A stretch of 8,201 nucleotides of DNA, taken from Deltaproteobacteria bacterium. Lineage in GTDB: Bacteria; Desulfobacterota; Binatia; Binatales; Binataceae. The notes below the pieces were generated by a model, which had not been told where the DNA came from, made no database searches, and saw only the letters and a list, made by a program, of their open reading frames with translations. The stretch is taken from positions 11,558-19,758 of the forward strand of contig PMOH01000404.1 of NCBI GenBank assembly GCA_003161515.1, read 5' to 3'. Both the position numbers and the translations under genes were made by a program. Of the stretch, positions 1 to 6,239 are shown piece by piece; positions within the stretch are counted from its first letter, which is position 1, and the number at the start of each line of letters is the position of its first letter.

Positions 1-2
1 TC

Positions 3-1658
3 GTTCTCAATCGACGCGACCGGATCTGCACTCGCCGGCACGGCGTCGGAATCGTCGCGAACCAAGCGATAAAAGCTGAATCCCGTTTGCGCGAGATCGT
101 TGGCAACGAAACTGACGGCGCATCGCGCGGCGCTGGTCGCATGGATACGAACCGATCCCGAATCGGCGATGCGGGTGCGAATCGCATGCTTGAAATCCTC
201 GAGATCGATGTCGCTGAACGCGGCGCGGCTCATGAAAAGGTTCACCTGCGGGCGGCCGTCGGGTGCGGTCGTAATCTCGTAGCGATTCAGAGTGCGGCCG
301 AAAATGGACGGCTGACTCAGGCTGCCAACAATCGATTTGAATTCAGCGGCTGGGATGTCGTTATCAACCGCGCGCGCCTCGCGGGCGGCGTCGAGCGCGA
401 CCGGAATACGGCGACCATCAGACCTCTCCACCAGGTAACGCGCGGCCGGGTCGGCAATTTCGGCCTCACCGCTTACTAGCGCGCTGCGAGCGAGCGATGG
501 ATTGAAGACCGCGATTTCCGACGCGTCAGCGTTGCGAACATTGAGGCACGCTGCGGCGCCGCGGCGCACGGCAGTCTGGGCCAGCATCGCAGCCTGGTCG
601 AATCGATAGCGCATGTCGATGTGCACCTGATCGACCGAACATCCGCAAATTGAATCGTGAGGATGGTTCTGAATTTCGGTCCTCCACGCCATCTCAAGGA
701 ACGCGTCGAGGCCGGCGCCGCGCCCGAGCGCGTTAGCAAGTGCCGCAAGCGGATCGGCGAAACGCTCGATCGAGCGGCAATTCTCGAAGTCGCGCTGCTT
801 GATCCAGGTGCGCGCCGAGGTGACGCCAGGCAGCAGATGCGAGCGGAGCGGCGAGCGCAGTTCGCCGCGATGCCGCGGCGTGCCGTCGAGCGGAAGCTCG
901 GCGAGGCGGCGCACATAATTCTCGAGCGAGCCGGTCTCGAACGTCATCGCGGAGATCTCGCGCGCCTCGTTGATTCGCGCTGCGAGTCGCGCGTCAGGCG
1001 GAGCGTGATCGGTTCCGTTCATCACGAGGATCGGCGTGCCGGCAGCAAACTCGCGCTCGCGTCGCGCAATCTGTTCGGCCCGCGCGACGAAGCTGTCCAC
1101 CGATTCGAGCGGGAGATTCGCGCCGTTCGAATAACCATTGGGCAGATAGACCGTCAGCACCGAACTGCCGTCGAGCGCCTCCCACGTGAAGCGATTTCGA
1201 TTCACATCCGCGCCCACGCCGCGCCACAACACCGCAGTCGTGAATCCAAAGCCGGCGAGAATTTGCGGCATCTGCGCGATGTGCCCGAACTGATCGGGCA
1301 AATAGCCGACGTCGAGCGGCCGGCCGAAGCGGCGCGCGATCGCCATCCCGATTTCGAGATTGCGAATGAGCGACTCGCCGCTCACCAGGAAGCTGTCGGC
1401 GAGCACATACCACGGCCCGACCTGGATTTTGCCCGCGCGAATCAGATTGCGCAGCCGGGGCTCGGCGCGCGGACGCATCTCGAGATAGTCGTCGAGCACT
1501 ATCGTCTGGCCGTCGAAGTGAAACGACGGGATTGTTCCCCGCTCGACCAGCGGGATCATGCGATCGGCCATCGTGACCAGCCGCGCACGCATCTGCTGAA
1601 ACGGCTGATACCATTCGCGATCCCAATGCGTGTGAACGACGAAATACAGTTGATCCAT
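3..1658 (-). CDS. GH38 alpha-mannosidase, C-terminus beyond window
   Basis: This is a retaining glycoside hydrolase of family 38, expected to cleave alpha-mannosides or mannosylated small molecules using a divalent metal. The frame is open for 552 codons from the ATG at 1658 to the left edge. HTHWDREW at residues 9-16 is the family N-terminal metal motif, with H11 and D13 the likely ligands. It is followed by HFDGQTIVLDDYLE near 47-60. YLPDQFGH at 119-126 carries the expected nucleophile D122, NGTDHAPP at 214-221 probably holds the acid/base (D217), and NHPHDSICGC at 331-340 supplies the last metal ligand (H334). Bacterial members run to about 850-900 residues, so some 300 residues of the C-terminal beta domains are missing. 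The start follows the hydratase stop by 11 nt with no strong ribosome binding site, which suggests co-transcription and coupling. The order of motifs resembles the MngB type, but the substrate cannot be read from the sequence. No signal peptide is visible, so it is probably cytoplasmic. Confidence 0.93.
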   Translation of the reverse strand, partial: MDQLYFVVHTHWDREWYQPFQQMRARLVTMADRMIPLVERGTIPSFHFDGQTIVLDDYLEMRPRAEPRLRNLIRAGKIQVGPWYVLADSFLVSGESLIRNLEIGMAIARRFGRPLDVGYLPDQFGHIAQMPQILAGFGFTTAVLWRGVGADVNRNRFTWEALDGSSVLTVYLPNGYSNGANLPLESVDSFVARAEQIARREREFAAGTPILVMNGTDHAPPDARLAARINEAREISAMTFETGSLENYVRRLAELPLDGTPRHRGELRSPLRSHLLPGVTSARTWIKQRDFENCRSIERFADPLAALANALGRGAGLDAFLEMAWRTEIQNHPHDSICGCSVDQVHIDMRYRFDQAAMLAQTAVRRGAAACLNVRNADASEIAVFNPSLARSALVSGEAEIADPAARYLVERSDGRRIPVALDAAREARAVDNDIPAAEFKSIVGSLSQPSIFGRTLNRYEITTAPDGRPQVNLFMSRAAFSDIDLEDFKHAIRTRIADSGSVRIHATSAARCAVSFVANDLAQTGFSFYRLVRDDSDAVPASADPVASIEN

Positions 1659-1669
1659 AAAAGTGCGGC

Positions 1670-2116
1670 TCAGGCGGGCCTTCGCGGGACGAGAATTTTG
1701 CGGCGCAGGATCATTATCTGTTCGCCGCGTTGGTTGAGGCCGCGCGTCTCGACGTAGATCACGCCGCGATCGCTTTTCGATTTCGAGGACGTGGTCTCGA
1801 GCACCGTCGTCTCGGCATACAGCGTGTCGCCGGCGAAGGTTGGGCCGGTGTGACGCACCGATTCGTACTCGAGGTTGGCAATCGCATTCTCGCTCACGTC
1901 CTTCACGCTCATGCCGACCACCGTCGCCATCACCAGCAGTCCGTTGACGAGCGGGCGCCCGTGCTGCGTCGTCGCGGCGTAATGCGCGTCGAAATGAATC
2001 GGGTTGGTGTTCATCGTCATGAGCGTGAACCAGGTGTTGTCGAAGTCGGTGATCGTGCGTCCGGGCCAGTGCTTGAAAGTCTGGCCGGCCGTGAAATCCT
2101 CGAAGTAGCGATTCAT
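1670..2116 (-). CDS. MaoC-family hot-dog acyl-CoA hydratase/dehydratase
   Basis: This 148-residue single hot-dog protein of the MaoC family probably hydrates or dehydrates a CoA thioester in the cytoplasm. Residues 28-46 contain the hydration motif region, TMNTNPIHFDAHYA. It is followed by GRPLVNGLLVMA near 53-64, the hot-dog helix, and by a GDTLYAET strand near 97-104. The C-terminal half has the RGLNQRGE segment typical of a subgroup related to itaconyl-CoA or methylmalyl-CoA dehydratases; that assignment rests on remembered motif similarity. In classical R-hydratases the motif is D-x-N-P-x-H, whereas here the first position is Asn36 and His41 is kept. I chose the ATG at 2116, eight codons inside an upstream ATG at 2140, because homologous proteins start near MxxYFEDF and a TATAAT box lies only 5 nt before the upstream ATG. 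It appears to be the first gene of a unit with the GH38 gene and is divergent from the carboxylase genes, which also handle CoA esters. Confidence 0.9.
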   Translation of the reverse strand: MNRYFEDFTAGQTFKHWPGRTITDFDNTWFTLMTMNTNPIHFDAHYAATTQHGRPLVNGLLVMATVVGMSVKDVSENAIANLEYESVRHTGPTFAGDTLYAETTVLETTSSKSKSDRGVIYVETRGLNQRGEQIMILRRKILVPRRPA

Positions 2117-2198
2117 GCGAATGCGACGCGCGCGCGTCATCGGGAATTATACGACGGGCGCGCCGGTTGCAATTGATTGTGCTAGCTTCGACCAATCG
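2117..2198. other. Divergent intergenic region, hydratase / biotin carboxylase
   Basis: These 82 bp separate the minus-strand hydratase start (2116) from the plus-strand biotin carboxylase start (2199). A good minus-strand promoter is visible (separate entry). On the plus strand there is no Shine-Dalgarno-like sequence before the ATG at 2199. The only promoter-like element is a weak extended -10 (TGCTAGCTT, 2180-2188), which would give a nearly leaderless message. I see no clear operator repeat. Confidence 0.55.
2146..2172 (-). promoter_or_regulatory. Putative sigma70-type promoter for the hydratase operon
   Basis: Read on the minus strand, TTGCAA (2172-2167) and a perfect TATAAT (2151-2146) are separated by 15 bp. 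The -35 matches the consensus at four of six positions and the spacer is short, so it is the -10 that carries the call. Transcription would begin around 2139-2140. That leaves a leader of about 23 nt before the chosen hydratase start at 2116, and it would make the upstream ATG at 2140 leaderless. Confidence 0.45.
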
Positions 2199-3692
2199 AT
2201 GGCACGGCGGCTCAAAAAACTGCTGGTCGCAAATCGCGGCGAGATTGCGCTTCGGATCATCCGCAGTGCGCGCGTGTTTGGCCTCAAAACTGTCGCCGTC
2301 TATTCGGCGGCGGACGCGACCAGTGCGCACGTCGGCGCGGCTGACGAAGCGATTCTCATCGGCCCGGCCGAGGCTGCGAAGAGCTATCTCAATATCGCGG
2401 CGATCGTCGCGGCCGCAAAACAATTCGGCGCCGATGCGATTCATCCCGGCTACGGATTTCTCTCGGAGCGTCCCGAATTCGCGCAGGCCACCGCCGATGC
2501 GCAGATCGTATTCGTCGGACCGCGGCCCGAGGTGATGGCAGCGCTGGGCGACAAGGTCGCGGCGCGGCGAATCGCGGTCGCCGCGGGAGTTCCAGTCGTG
2601 CCGGGAATCGAGACTGCGGAAATTTCCGCCGCGCGCGAGTTTGCCGCACTCGTCGGCTACCCGATTCTCATCAAAGCTGCGGCCGGAGGCGGCGGACGCG
2701 GGATGCGCGTGGTCGCGGAAGCGTCGCAGCTCGAGACCGCTCTGGAAGCGGCTGCGCGTGAGGCGACCGCGGCCTTCGGCGACGGGCGAATTTTCATCGA
2801 GAAGTATCTCGCGCATCCGCGGCACATCGAAATACAAATTCTTGGCGACGATCACGGCAACGTGGTCGCGCTGGGCGAGCGTGACTGCTCAATCCAGCGG
2901 CGTCATCAGAAAATTATCGAGGAATCGCCGGCCCCGGGACTTTCCGCCGAGATGCGCGCGAAAATGATCGACGCCGCGCTGAAACTGGCGCGCGCAGCCG
3001 GTTACACCAACGCCGGCACCGCGGAGTTCCTGGTCGAGAGCGATAACTTTTACTTCCTCGAAGTGAATGCGCGCCTGCAAGTCGAGCATCCTGTAACCGA
3101 GATGCGTTTCGGCTGCGACCTGGTATGCGAGCAATTGCGAATCGCGTCGGGCGGCAAGGTAGATGAGCCCGCGGCGCCCCGCGGCGCGGCAATCGAATGC
3201 CGAATCAACGCCGAAGATCCCGAGCATGACTTTCGTCCCGCGACGGGAACCGTACTTCATCTGAGGGTCCCCGGCGGCCCCGGCGTGCGTTTCGATTCGC
3301 ACCTGACGAGCGGTGCCGAAGTTACGCCGTGGTACGACGGCCTGCTCGGCAAGCTGATCTGCTACGGCGCAGATCGCGAGGAGGCGCGCGGCCGTCTCGT
3401 CAATGCGCTTGGCGAATTCAGTTTGCTCGGCGTGACCAACAACGCTGCCTACCTGCGCGATATCATCGCCAGCGATCAGTTTCGCGACGCGAAACTCTCG
3501 ACTCATTTCATCGACTCATTCTTTTCAGGGTGGAGAATCGGCGGGCCTGAAATCGATGCGGCAATCGTCGCCGCGCTGATTACCGCAGGCGATCCGCAAG
3601 CAGAAACTGGCGCACTACCGCAAAACAATAATCAGCGGCGTTCGCCGTGGGACGGTCTTGGCAACTTCGAGCTGTGGGGATCGCGGAAATGA
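2199..3692 (+). CDS. Biotin carboxylase subunit of an acyl-CoA carboxylase (AccC/PccA type)
   Basis: This 497-residue ATP-grasp enzyme carboxylates the biotin of its carrier using ATP and bicarbonate. The N-terminal domain begins at the ATG at 2199 with KLLVANRGEIA (7-17), the universal start of the family, which fixes the start despite the lack of a ribosome binding site. IHPGYGFLSE is at 81-90, and the glycine loop AAAGGGGRGMR at 160-170 follows K159. ERDCSIQRRHQK is at 227-238, and EVNARLQVEHPVTE at 288-301 holds the metal and catalytic residues E288, N290, R292 and E296. ECRINAED near 333-340 holds the catalytic arginine (R335). All key residues are intact. AccC proteins end near residue 450. 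Here about 50 extra residues follow, ending in SPWDGLGNFELWGSRK, which resembles the start of the BT (carboxyltransferase-contacting) domain of propionyl- or methylcrotonyl-CoA carboxylase alpha subunits. The stop overlaps the next start (ATGA). The substrate is unknown, because no carboxyltransferase gene lies in the window. Confidence 0.95.
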   Translation: MARRLKKLLVANRGEIALRIIRSARVFGLKTVAVYSAADATSAHVGAADEAILIGPAEAAKSYLNIAAIVAAAKQFGADAIHPGYGFLSERPEFAQATADAQIVFVGPRPEVMAALGDKVAARRIAVAAGVPVVPGIETAEISAAREFAALVGYPILIKAAAGGGGRGMRVVAEASQLETALEAAAREATAAFGDGRIFIEKYLAHPRHIEIQILGDDHGNVVALGERDCSIQRRHQKIIEESPAPGLSAEMRAKMIDAALKLARAAGYTNAGTAEFLVESDNFYFLEVNARLQVEHPVTEMRFGCDLVCEQLRIASGGKVDEPAAPRGAAIECRINAEDPEHDFRPATGTVLHLRVPGGPGVRFDSHLTSGAEVTPWYDGLLGKLICYGADREEARGRLVNALGEFSLLGVTNNAAYLRDIIASDQFRDAKLSTHFIDSFFSGWRIGGPEIDAAIVAALITAGDPQAETGALPQNNNQRRSPWDGLGNFELWGSRK

Positions 3693-4219
3693 AACTCATG
3701 CGCGCGGGTGATTCTCGCGAAATCGACGCCGAGGTAATCGCACGCGACGGCAATACGATTCGCGTCCGCATCGGAGACCGGGAACTCGTTGCCGATTTCA
3801 CGCCGAATGCAGACGGCGGCGGAATTCTTGCAAACGACGGGCGGCGCTATCCGATTTTCGGCGCGCGCCGTAAGGAATCGATCTTTGTTTCGGTCGGACC
3901 TGCGTCGTTCGAGTTCAAGCCGGCGGAAGCGGCCGCGCGGCGACGAACGCGCGGGCTCGCGGCGGCGGAAATCACCGCGCCGATGCCCGGAAAGGTGCTC
4001 AAGGTGCTCGTCCGCGACGGCGACCTGGTCGAGGCGGGGCAGCCGCTAGTCGTAATCGAGGCGATGAAAATGGAGACGACACTCGGCGCCGAGAGCGCGG
4101 CGATGGTGAAACATGTTCGCGTCGAAGAAGGGCAGACCGTCGACCACGGCGCCGTGCTGATCGAGCTTAGTCCGCCTCCGGCTTCATCAGGTCGCGAATC
4201 TGCGCCTCGAGCCCGGTGA
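3689..4219 (+). CDS. Biotinyl carrier subunit with BT-like N-terminal domain
   Basis: This 176-residue protein carries the biotin that is shuttled between biotin carboxylase and a carboxyltransferase. Residues about 93-160 form the biotinyl domain: APMPGKVLKVLV (97-108), then EAMKMET (124-130) with K127 as the biotinylated lysine, and a closing VLIEL strand. Residues 3-80 are beta-rich and match the BT barrel of fused alpha subunits rather than the short linker of AccB. Residues 81-92 are an Ala/Arg-rich linker. The ATG at 3689 overlaps the upstream TGA (ATGA), implying reinitiation and a 1:1 ratio. Together the two proteins total 673 residues, the length of a normal fused PccA/MccA-type subunit. 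The tail from residue 160 on is low-complexity and overlaps the convergent gene by 53 nt. A start at the Met at 3698 is possible but less likely. Confidence 0.92.
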   Translation: MKLMRAGDSREIDAEVIARDGNTIRVRIGDRELVADFTPNADGGGILANDGRRYPIFGARRKESIFVSVGPASFEFKPAEAAARRRTRGLAAAEITAPMPGKVLKVLVRDGDLVEAGQPLVVIEAMKMETTLGAESAAMVKHVRVEEGQTVDHGAVLIELSPPPASSGRESAPRAR

Positions 4220-4400
4220 TCCAATCCTCGAAGTCGCCGTCGCGCTCGACGACGATCTCCAGCTTGCCGTTTTTCAAAATCGAAACGCGCCCCGGATGCT
4301 CGGTGCGCAGCGGTATCTCGACCGCCTCGCGCGATATTCCCATCGGATCGATCACCGCGAAAATTCTTTCGATTTCTTTCAGTGTGACGGCCTTGAGCAT
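4167..4400 (-). CDS. Small acidic hypothetical protein (77 aa)
   Basis: I do not recognise this family. The 77-residue product has no signal peptide, membrane segment or cysteine. It starts with an amphipathic stretch (LKEIERIFAVIDPMG, about 7-21) and has a basic central turn near 36-44. It continues with a strand-like KLEIVVERDG and ends in an acidic helix (FEDWITGLEAQIRDLM, about 57-72). It is judged real for three reasons: codon use is that of the neighbours (GC-rich third positions, GAG/GTC/CGC codons), GAGG (4411-4408) sits 7 nt before the ATG, and the composition is that of a soluble folded protein. Its 3' end overlaps the biotinyl carrier gene by 53 nt tail to tail. It lies divergent from the cold-shock gene. 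Function unknown; a small regulatory or adaptor protein is only a guess. Confidence 0.75.
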   Translation of the reverse strand: MLKAVTLKEIERIFAVIDPMGISREAVEIPLRTEHPGRVSILKNGKLEIVVERDGDFEDWITGLEAQIRDLMKPEAD

Positions 4401-4488
4401 AAGTGCGCCTCGTGCGATTACGCTCTTTACTTAAATTGTCAGCGTCGTAAGCTCAAGCCACGGCGCAATAAAGTTCGGGAGGGATCGC
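4401..4488. other. Divergent intergenic region, hypothetical / cold-shock gene
   Basis: These 88 bp are more AT-rich around 4415-4440 than the flanking genes, as expected for a promoter region. On the minus strand TTGAGC followed 15 bp later by TTTAAG is a weak promoter candidate for the 77-residue gene. On the plus strand TTGTCA (4436-4441) resembles a -35, but no -10 lies at a proper distance. I see no convincing operator or cold-shock leader element. Confidence 0.4.
4477..4483 (+). promoter_or_regulatory. Strong ribosome binding site that fixes a GTG start
   Basis: GGGAGGG lies 5 nt before the GTG at 4489 and is the best Shine-Dalgarno sequence in the window. It supports GTG as the start of the cold-shock protein, since no ATG is available at this position. 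Confidence 0.8.
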
Positions 4489-4692
4489 GTGTTCGGAACA
4501 ATCAAGAAGGTAGTCAAGGACAAGGGCTTCGGTTTCATAATCGCGGATGACGGCGGCGACGAGGTTTTCTTTCATCGCTCGGCGCTCTCGCCAAAGGTTT
4601 ATTTCGACGACCTGCGCGAGGGCAACGAAGTTCAGTTCGACGTGCGACCAGGCGAGAAGGGCCGGCAGGCATTCAACCTGCGCTTGCGCTAG
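4489..4692 (+). CDS. Cold-shock-domain (CspA-family) nucleic-acid-binding protein
   Basis: This 67-residue protein is a single cold-shock domain, an OB-fold beta barrel that binds single-stranded RNA or DNA and commonly acts as an RNA chaperone in the cytoplasm. RNP1 is KGFGFI (12-17) and RNP2 is VFFH (26-29), so the aromatic RNA-contacting residues are present. HRSAL (29-33) and the C-terminal EGNEVQFDVRPGEKGRQAFNLRL match the family to its end, and the length is typical. Residues 5-11 read IKKVVKD where most CspA proteins have a VKWFN-type segment, so the first-strand aromatic is missing. Translation starts at GTG behind a very strong ribosome binding site. It is a single-gene unit, and its stop is 8 nt from the stop of the convergent oxidoreductase. 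Cold induction cannot be judged from the sequence. Confidence 0.93.
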   Translation: MFGTIKKVVKDKGFGFIIADDGGDEVFFHRSALSPKVYFDDLREGNEVQFDVRPGEKGRQAFNLRLR

Positions 4693-4700
4693 CTCTTTTT

Positions 4701-6224
4701 TCATCGCGTGAACGCGAACCATCGCTTCATCAGGCCGGCGACGAATGGCGTCAGCCGCGTGCGGGTGTAGAGTCCGGCTGCGCGGCGGATCGCGTCGGCT
4801 TGGGTCGGGTACGGATGAATCACATCGCCGAGCGTGCCCAGACCCACGCCAGCTTTGATCGCGGTGGTGAGTTCCGAAATGATCTCGCCCGCGTGACTCG
4901 CGACAATCGTCGCACCAACAATTTGATCGGTCCCCTGTTTGACGAGCACCTTGACGAAGCCGTCAGTTTCTCCGTCCAGCACGGCGCGATCCACCTCTTT
5001 CAGTTCCTGCGTATAAGTCGCGACTGCGATTCCGCGCTGCTTCGCCTCGGCTTCGTATAATCCGACGTGAGCGATTTCGGGTTCGGTGTAGGTACACCAC
5101 GGAATAGTCAGTTGGCTCGCGCGTTGGCGTCCGAAGAATAATGCGTTGCGCAGGATGATGCGCGCGTGCGCGTCGGACAAGTGAGTAAACTTGTACGGCG
5201 ATGCGACGTCGCCGCCGGCGTACACCAGCGGATTGGTCGTGCGCAGGTGATCGTCGACCTTCACCCCGTTCTGTTTGTCGTATTCGATCATCGCGGCTTC
5301 GAGATTGAGTCCTTCGACCGCAGGCACTCGCCCGACCCCGATCAATATTTCGTCGGCAACAATCTCGCGGCGGACACCGTCACGCTCGGTCGCGAGTATT
5401 TTTTCATTGCCGCGGATCGCGACGCCGTGAATTTTGCATCCCGTGATTATTTCCACGCCGTCATGGACGATGGCGCGCTCGACGAGTTGCGCGGCGTCGC
5501 GATCTTCGCGAATCAGAATTTGCGGCGCGACTTCCAGCAGAGTGACCTGCGCGCCGAATCGCGTGAAGGTCTGCGCGAGCTCGCAGCCGATCGGTCCCGC
5601 GCCGATCACTGCGATTCGCCGCGGCAACTCGGTCAGCGAAAAAACCGTCTCGTTGGTCAGATAGCCGGCCTCGGCCAGACCCGGAATCGGCAGCGCGGCG
5701 GCGCGCGCGCCGGTTGTGATCGCAGCCTTTTTGAATTTCAGCCGTTTGCCGTCAACCTCGACGACGTCAGGCGCGACGAAGCGTCCGTCGCCGATGAACA
5801 CGTCGACGCCCAGTCCGCGAAAGCGATTGGCGGAGTCGGTCGGGCTGAGCTCGGCGCGCAGCTTGCGCATCCGCTCCATCACGGCCGGAAAATTCACGCG
5901 CATGCCCGCCGGCACCTCGACGCCGAAACGACCCGCGTCGCGAACCGCGGCGGCAGCACGCGCCGAACGGATCAGCGCCTTCGACGGGACGCATCCGAAG
6001 TTCAGGCAATCGCCGCCCATCAGGTCGCGCTCGACCAGCGCGACCTTCGCCCCGAGAATCGCGGCGCCCGCCGCCGTCACCAGGCCCGCAGTGCCCGCAC
6101 CAATCACCACCATGTTGTAACGGTCGGCGGGCGCAGGATTGACCCATCCGCTGGGATGCAGATTTTCCGTCAGCGCGAGGTTGTATGGGTCGAGCGGCTC
6201 ATGCTTCAGCGCGTGCGATAGCAT
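4701..6224 (-). CDS. MerA-like FAD-dependent pyridine nucleotide-disulfide oxidoreductase
   Basis: This 507-residue class I flavoprotein disulfide reductase probably transfers electrons from NAD(P)H through FAD to a redox-active disulfide; the final acceptor is unknown. A 36-residue N-terminal extension (HPSGWVNPAP at 23-32) precedes the FAD motif GAGTAG (42-47). The redox disulfide is C73/C78 in GGDCLNFGCVPSK. The NAD(P)H motif GAGPIG is at 208-213, the second FAD motif AGGDV at 336-340, and a dimerisation domain runs from about 370 to 490. In lipoamide dehydrogenase and glutathione reductase the C-terminal active site reads H-P-H-P-T-x-x-E. Here it is HPYPTQAD (470-477), with Tyr and Asp in place of the catalytic His and Glu. 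The protein lacks the NmerA domain and the terminal Cys-Cys of true mercuric reductase, so mercury reduction is not indicated. It lies 13 nt behind the TVP38/TMEM64 gene, a pairing seen widely. Its ribosome binding site GAGGG overlaps that gene's stop. Confidence 0.93.
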   Translation of the reverse strand: MLSHALKHEPLDPYNLALTENLHPSGWVNPAPADRYNMVVIGAGTAGLVTAAGAAILGAKVALVERDLMGGDCLNFGCVPSKALIRSARAAAAVRDAGRFGVEVPAGMRVNFPAVMERMRKLRAELSPTDSANRFRGLGVDVFIGDGRFVAPDVVEVDGKRLKFKKAAITTGARAAALPIPGLAEAGYLTNETVFSLTELPRRIAVIGAGPIGCELAQTFTRFGAQVTLLEVAPQILIREDRDAAQLVERAIVHDGVEIITGCKIHGVAIRGNEKILATERDGVRREIVADEILIGVGRVPAVEGLNLEAAMIEYDKQNGVKVDDHLRTTNPLVYAGGDVASPYKFTHLSDAHARIILRNALFFGRQRASQLTIPWCTYTEPEIAHVGLYEAEAKQRGIAVATYTQELKEVDRAVLDGETDGFVKVLVKQGTDQIVGATIVASHAGEIISELTTAIKAGVGLGTLGDVIHPYPTQADAIRRAAGLYTRTRLTPFVAGLMKRWFAFTR

Positions 6225-6234
6225 TAATTTGTAT

Positions 6235-6239
6235 CCCTC
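6235..6239 (-). promoter_or_regulatory. Ribosome binding site overlapping the upstream stop
   Basis: Read on the minus strand, TGAGGG combines the TGA stop of the membrane-protein gene (6240-6238) with the GAGGG (6239-6235) of the oxidoreductase gene, 10 nt before its ATG. The arrangement implies that translation of the second gene is coupled to the first. Confidence 0.6.

Noticed and set aside
994..1626. Minus-strand open frame of 210 codons inside the mannosidase region
   Set aside because: It is out of frame with the GH38 reading frame, which runs unbroken through the region with all catalytic motifs. This one gives an Arg/Ala-rich product.
657..1757. Long plus-strand open frame (366 codons) opposite the mannosidase and hydratase genes
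   Set aside because: It is the complement of a strongly supported GH38 frame in codon register; GC-rich codons make such antisense frames stop-poor. The product is Arg/His/Ala-rich with no motifs.
2889..3506. Minus-strand open frame of 205 codons opposite biotin carboxylase
   Set aside because: It lies antisense to invariant biotin carboxylase motifs. No ribosome binding site or recognisable domain was seen.
4680..4702. Possible intrinsic terminator after the cold-shock gene (T6 run at 4696-4701)
   Set aside because: The only nearby symmetry (GCGC-TT-GCGC) has a two-base loop that cannot form a hairpin, so a T-tract alone does not support a terminator.
4701..6224. Annotation as mercuric reductase (merA)
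   Set aside because: There is no NmerA domain, no terminal Cys pair, and no mer genes nearby. Only the general fold and the CxxxxC disulfide are shared.
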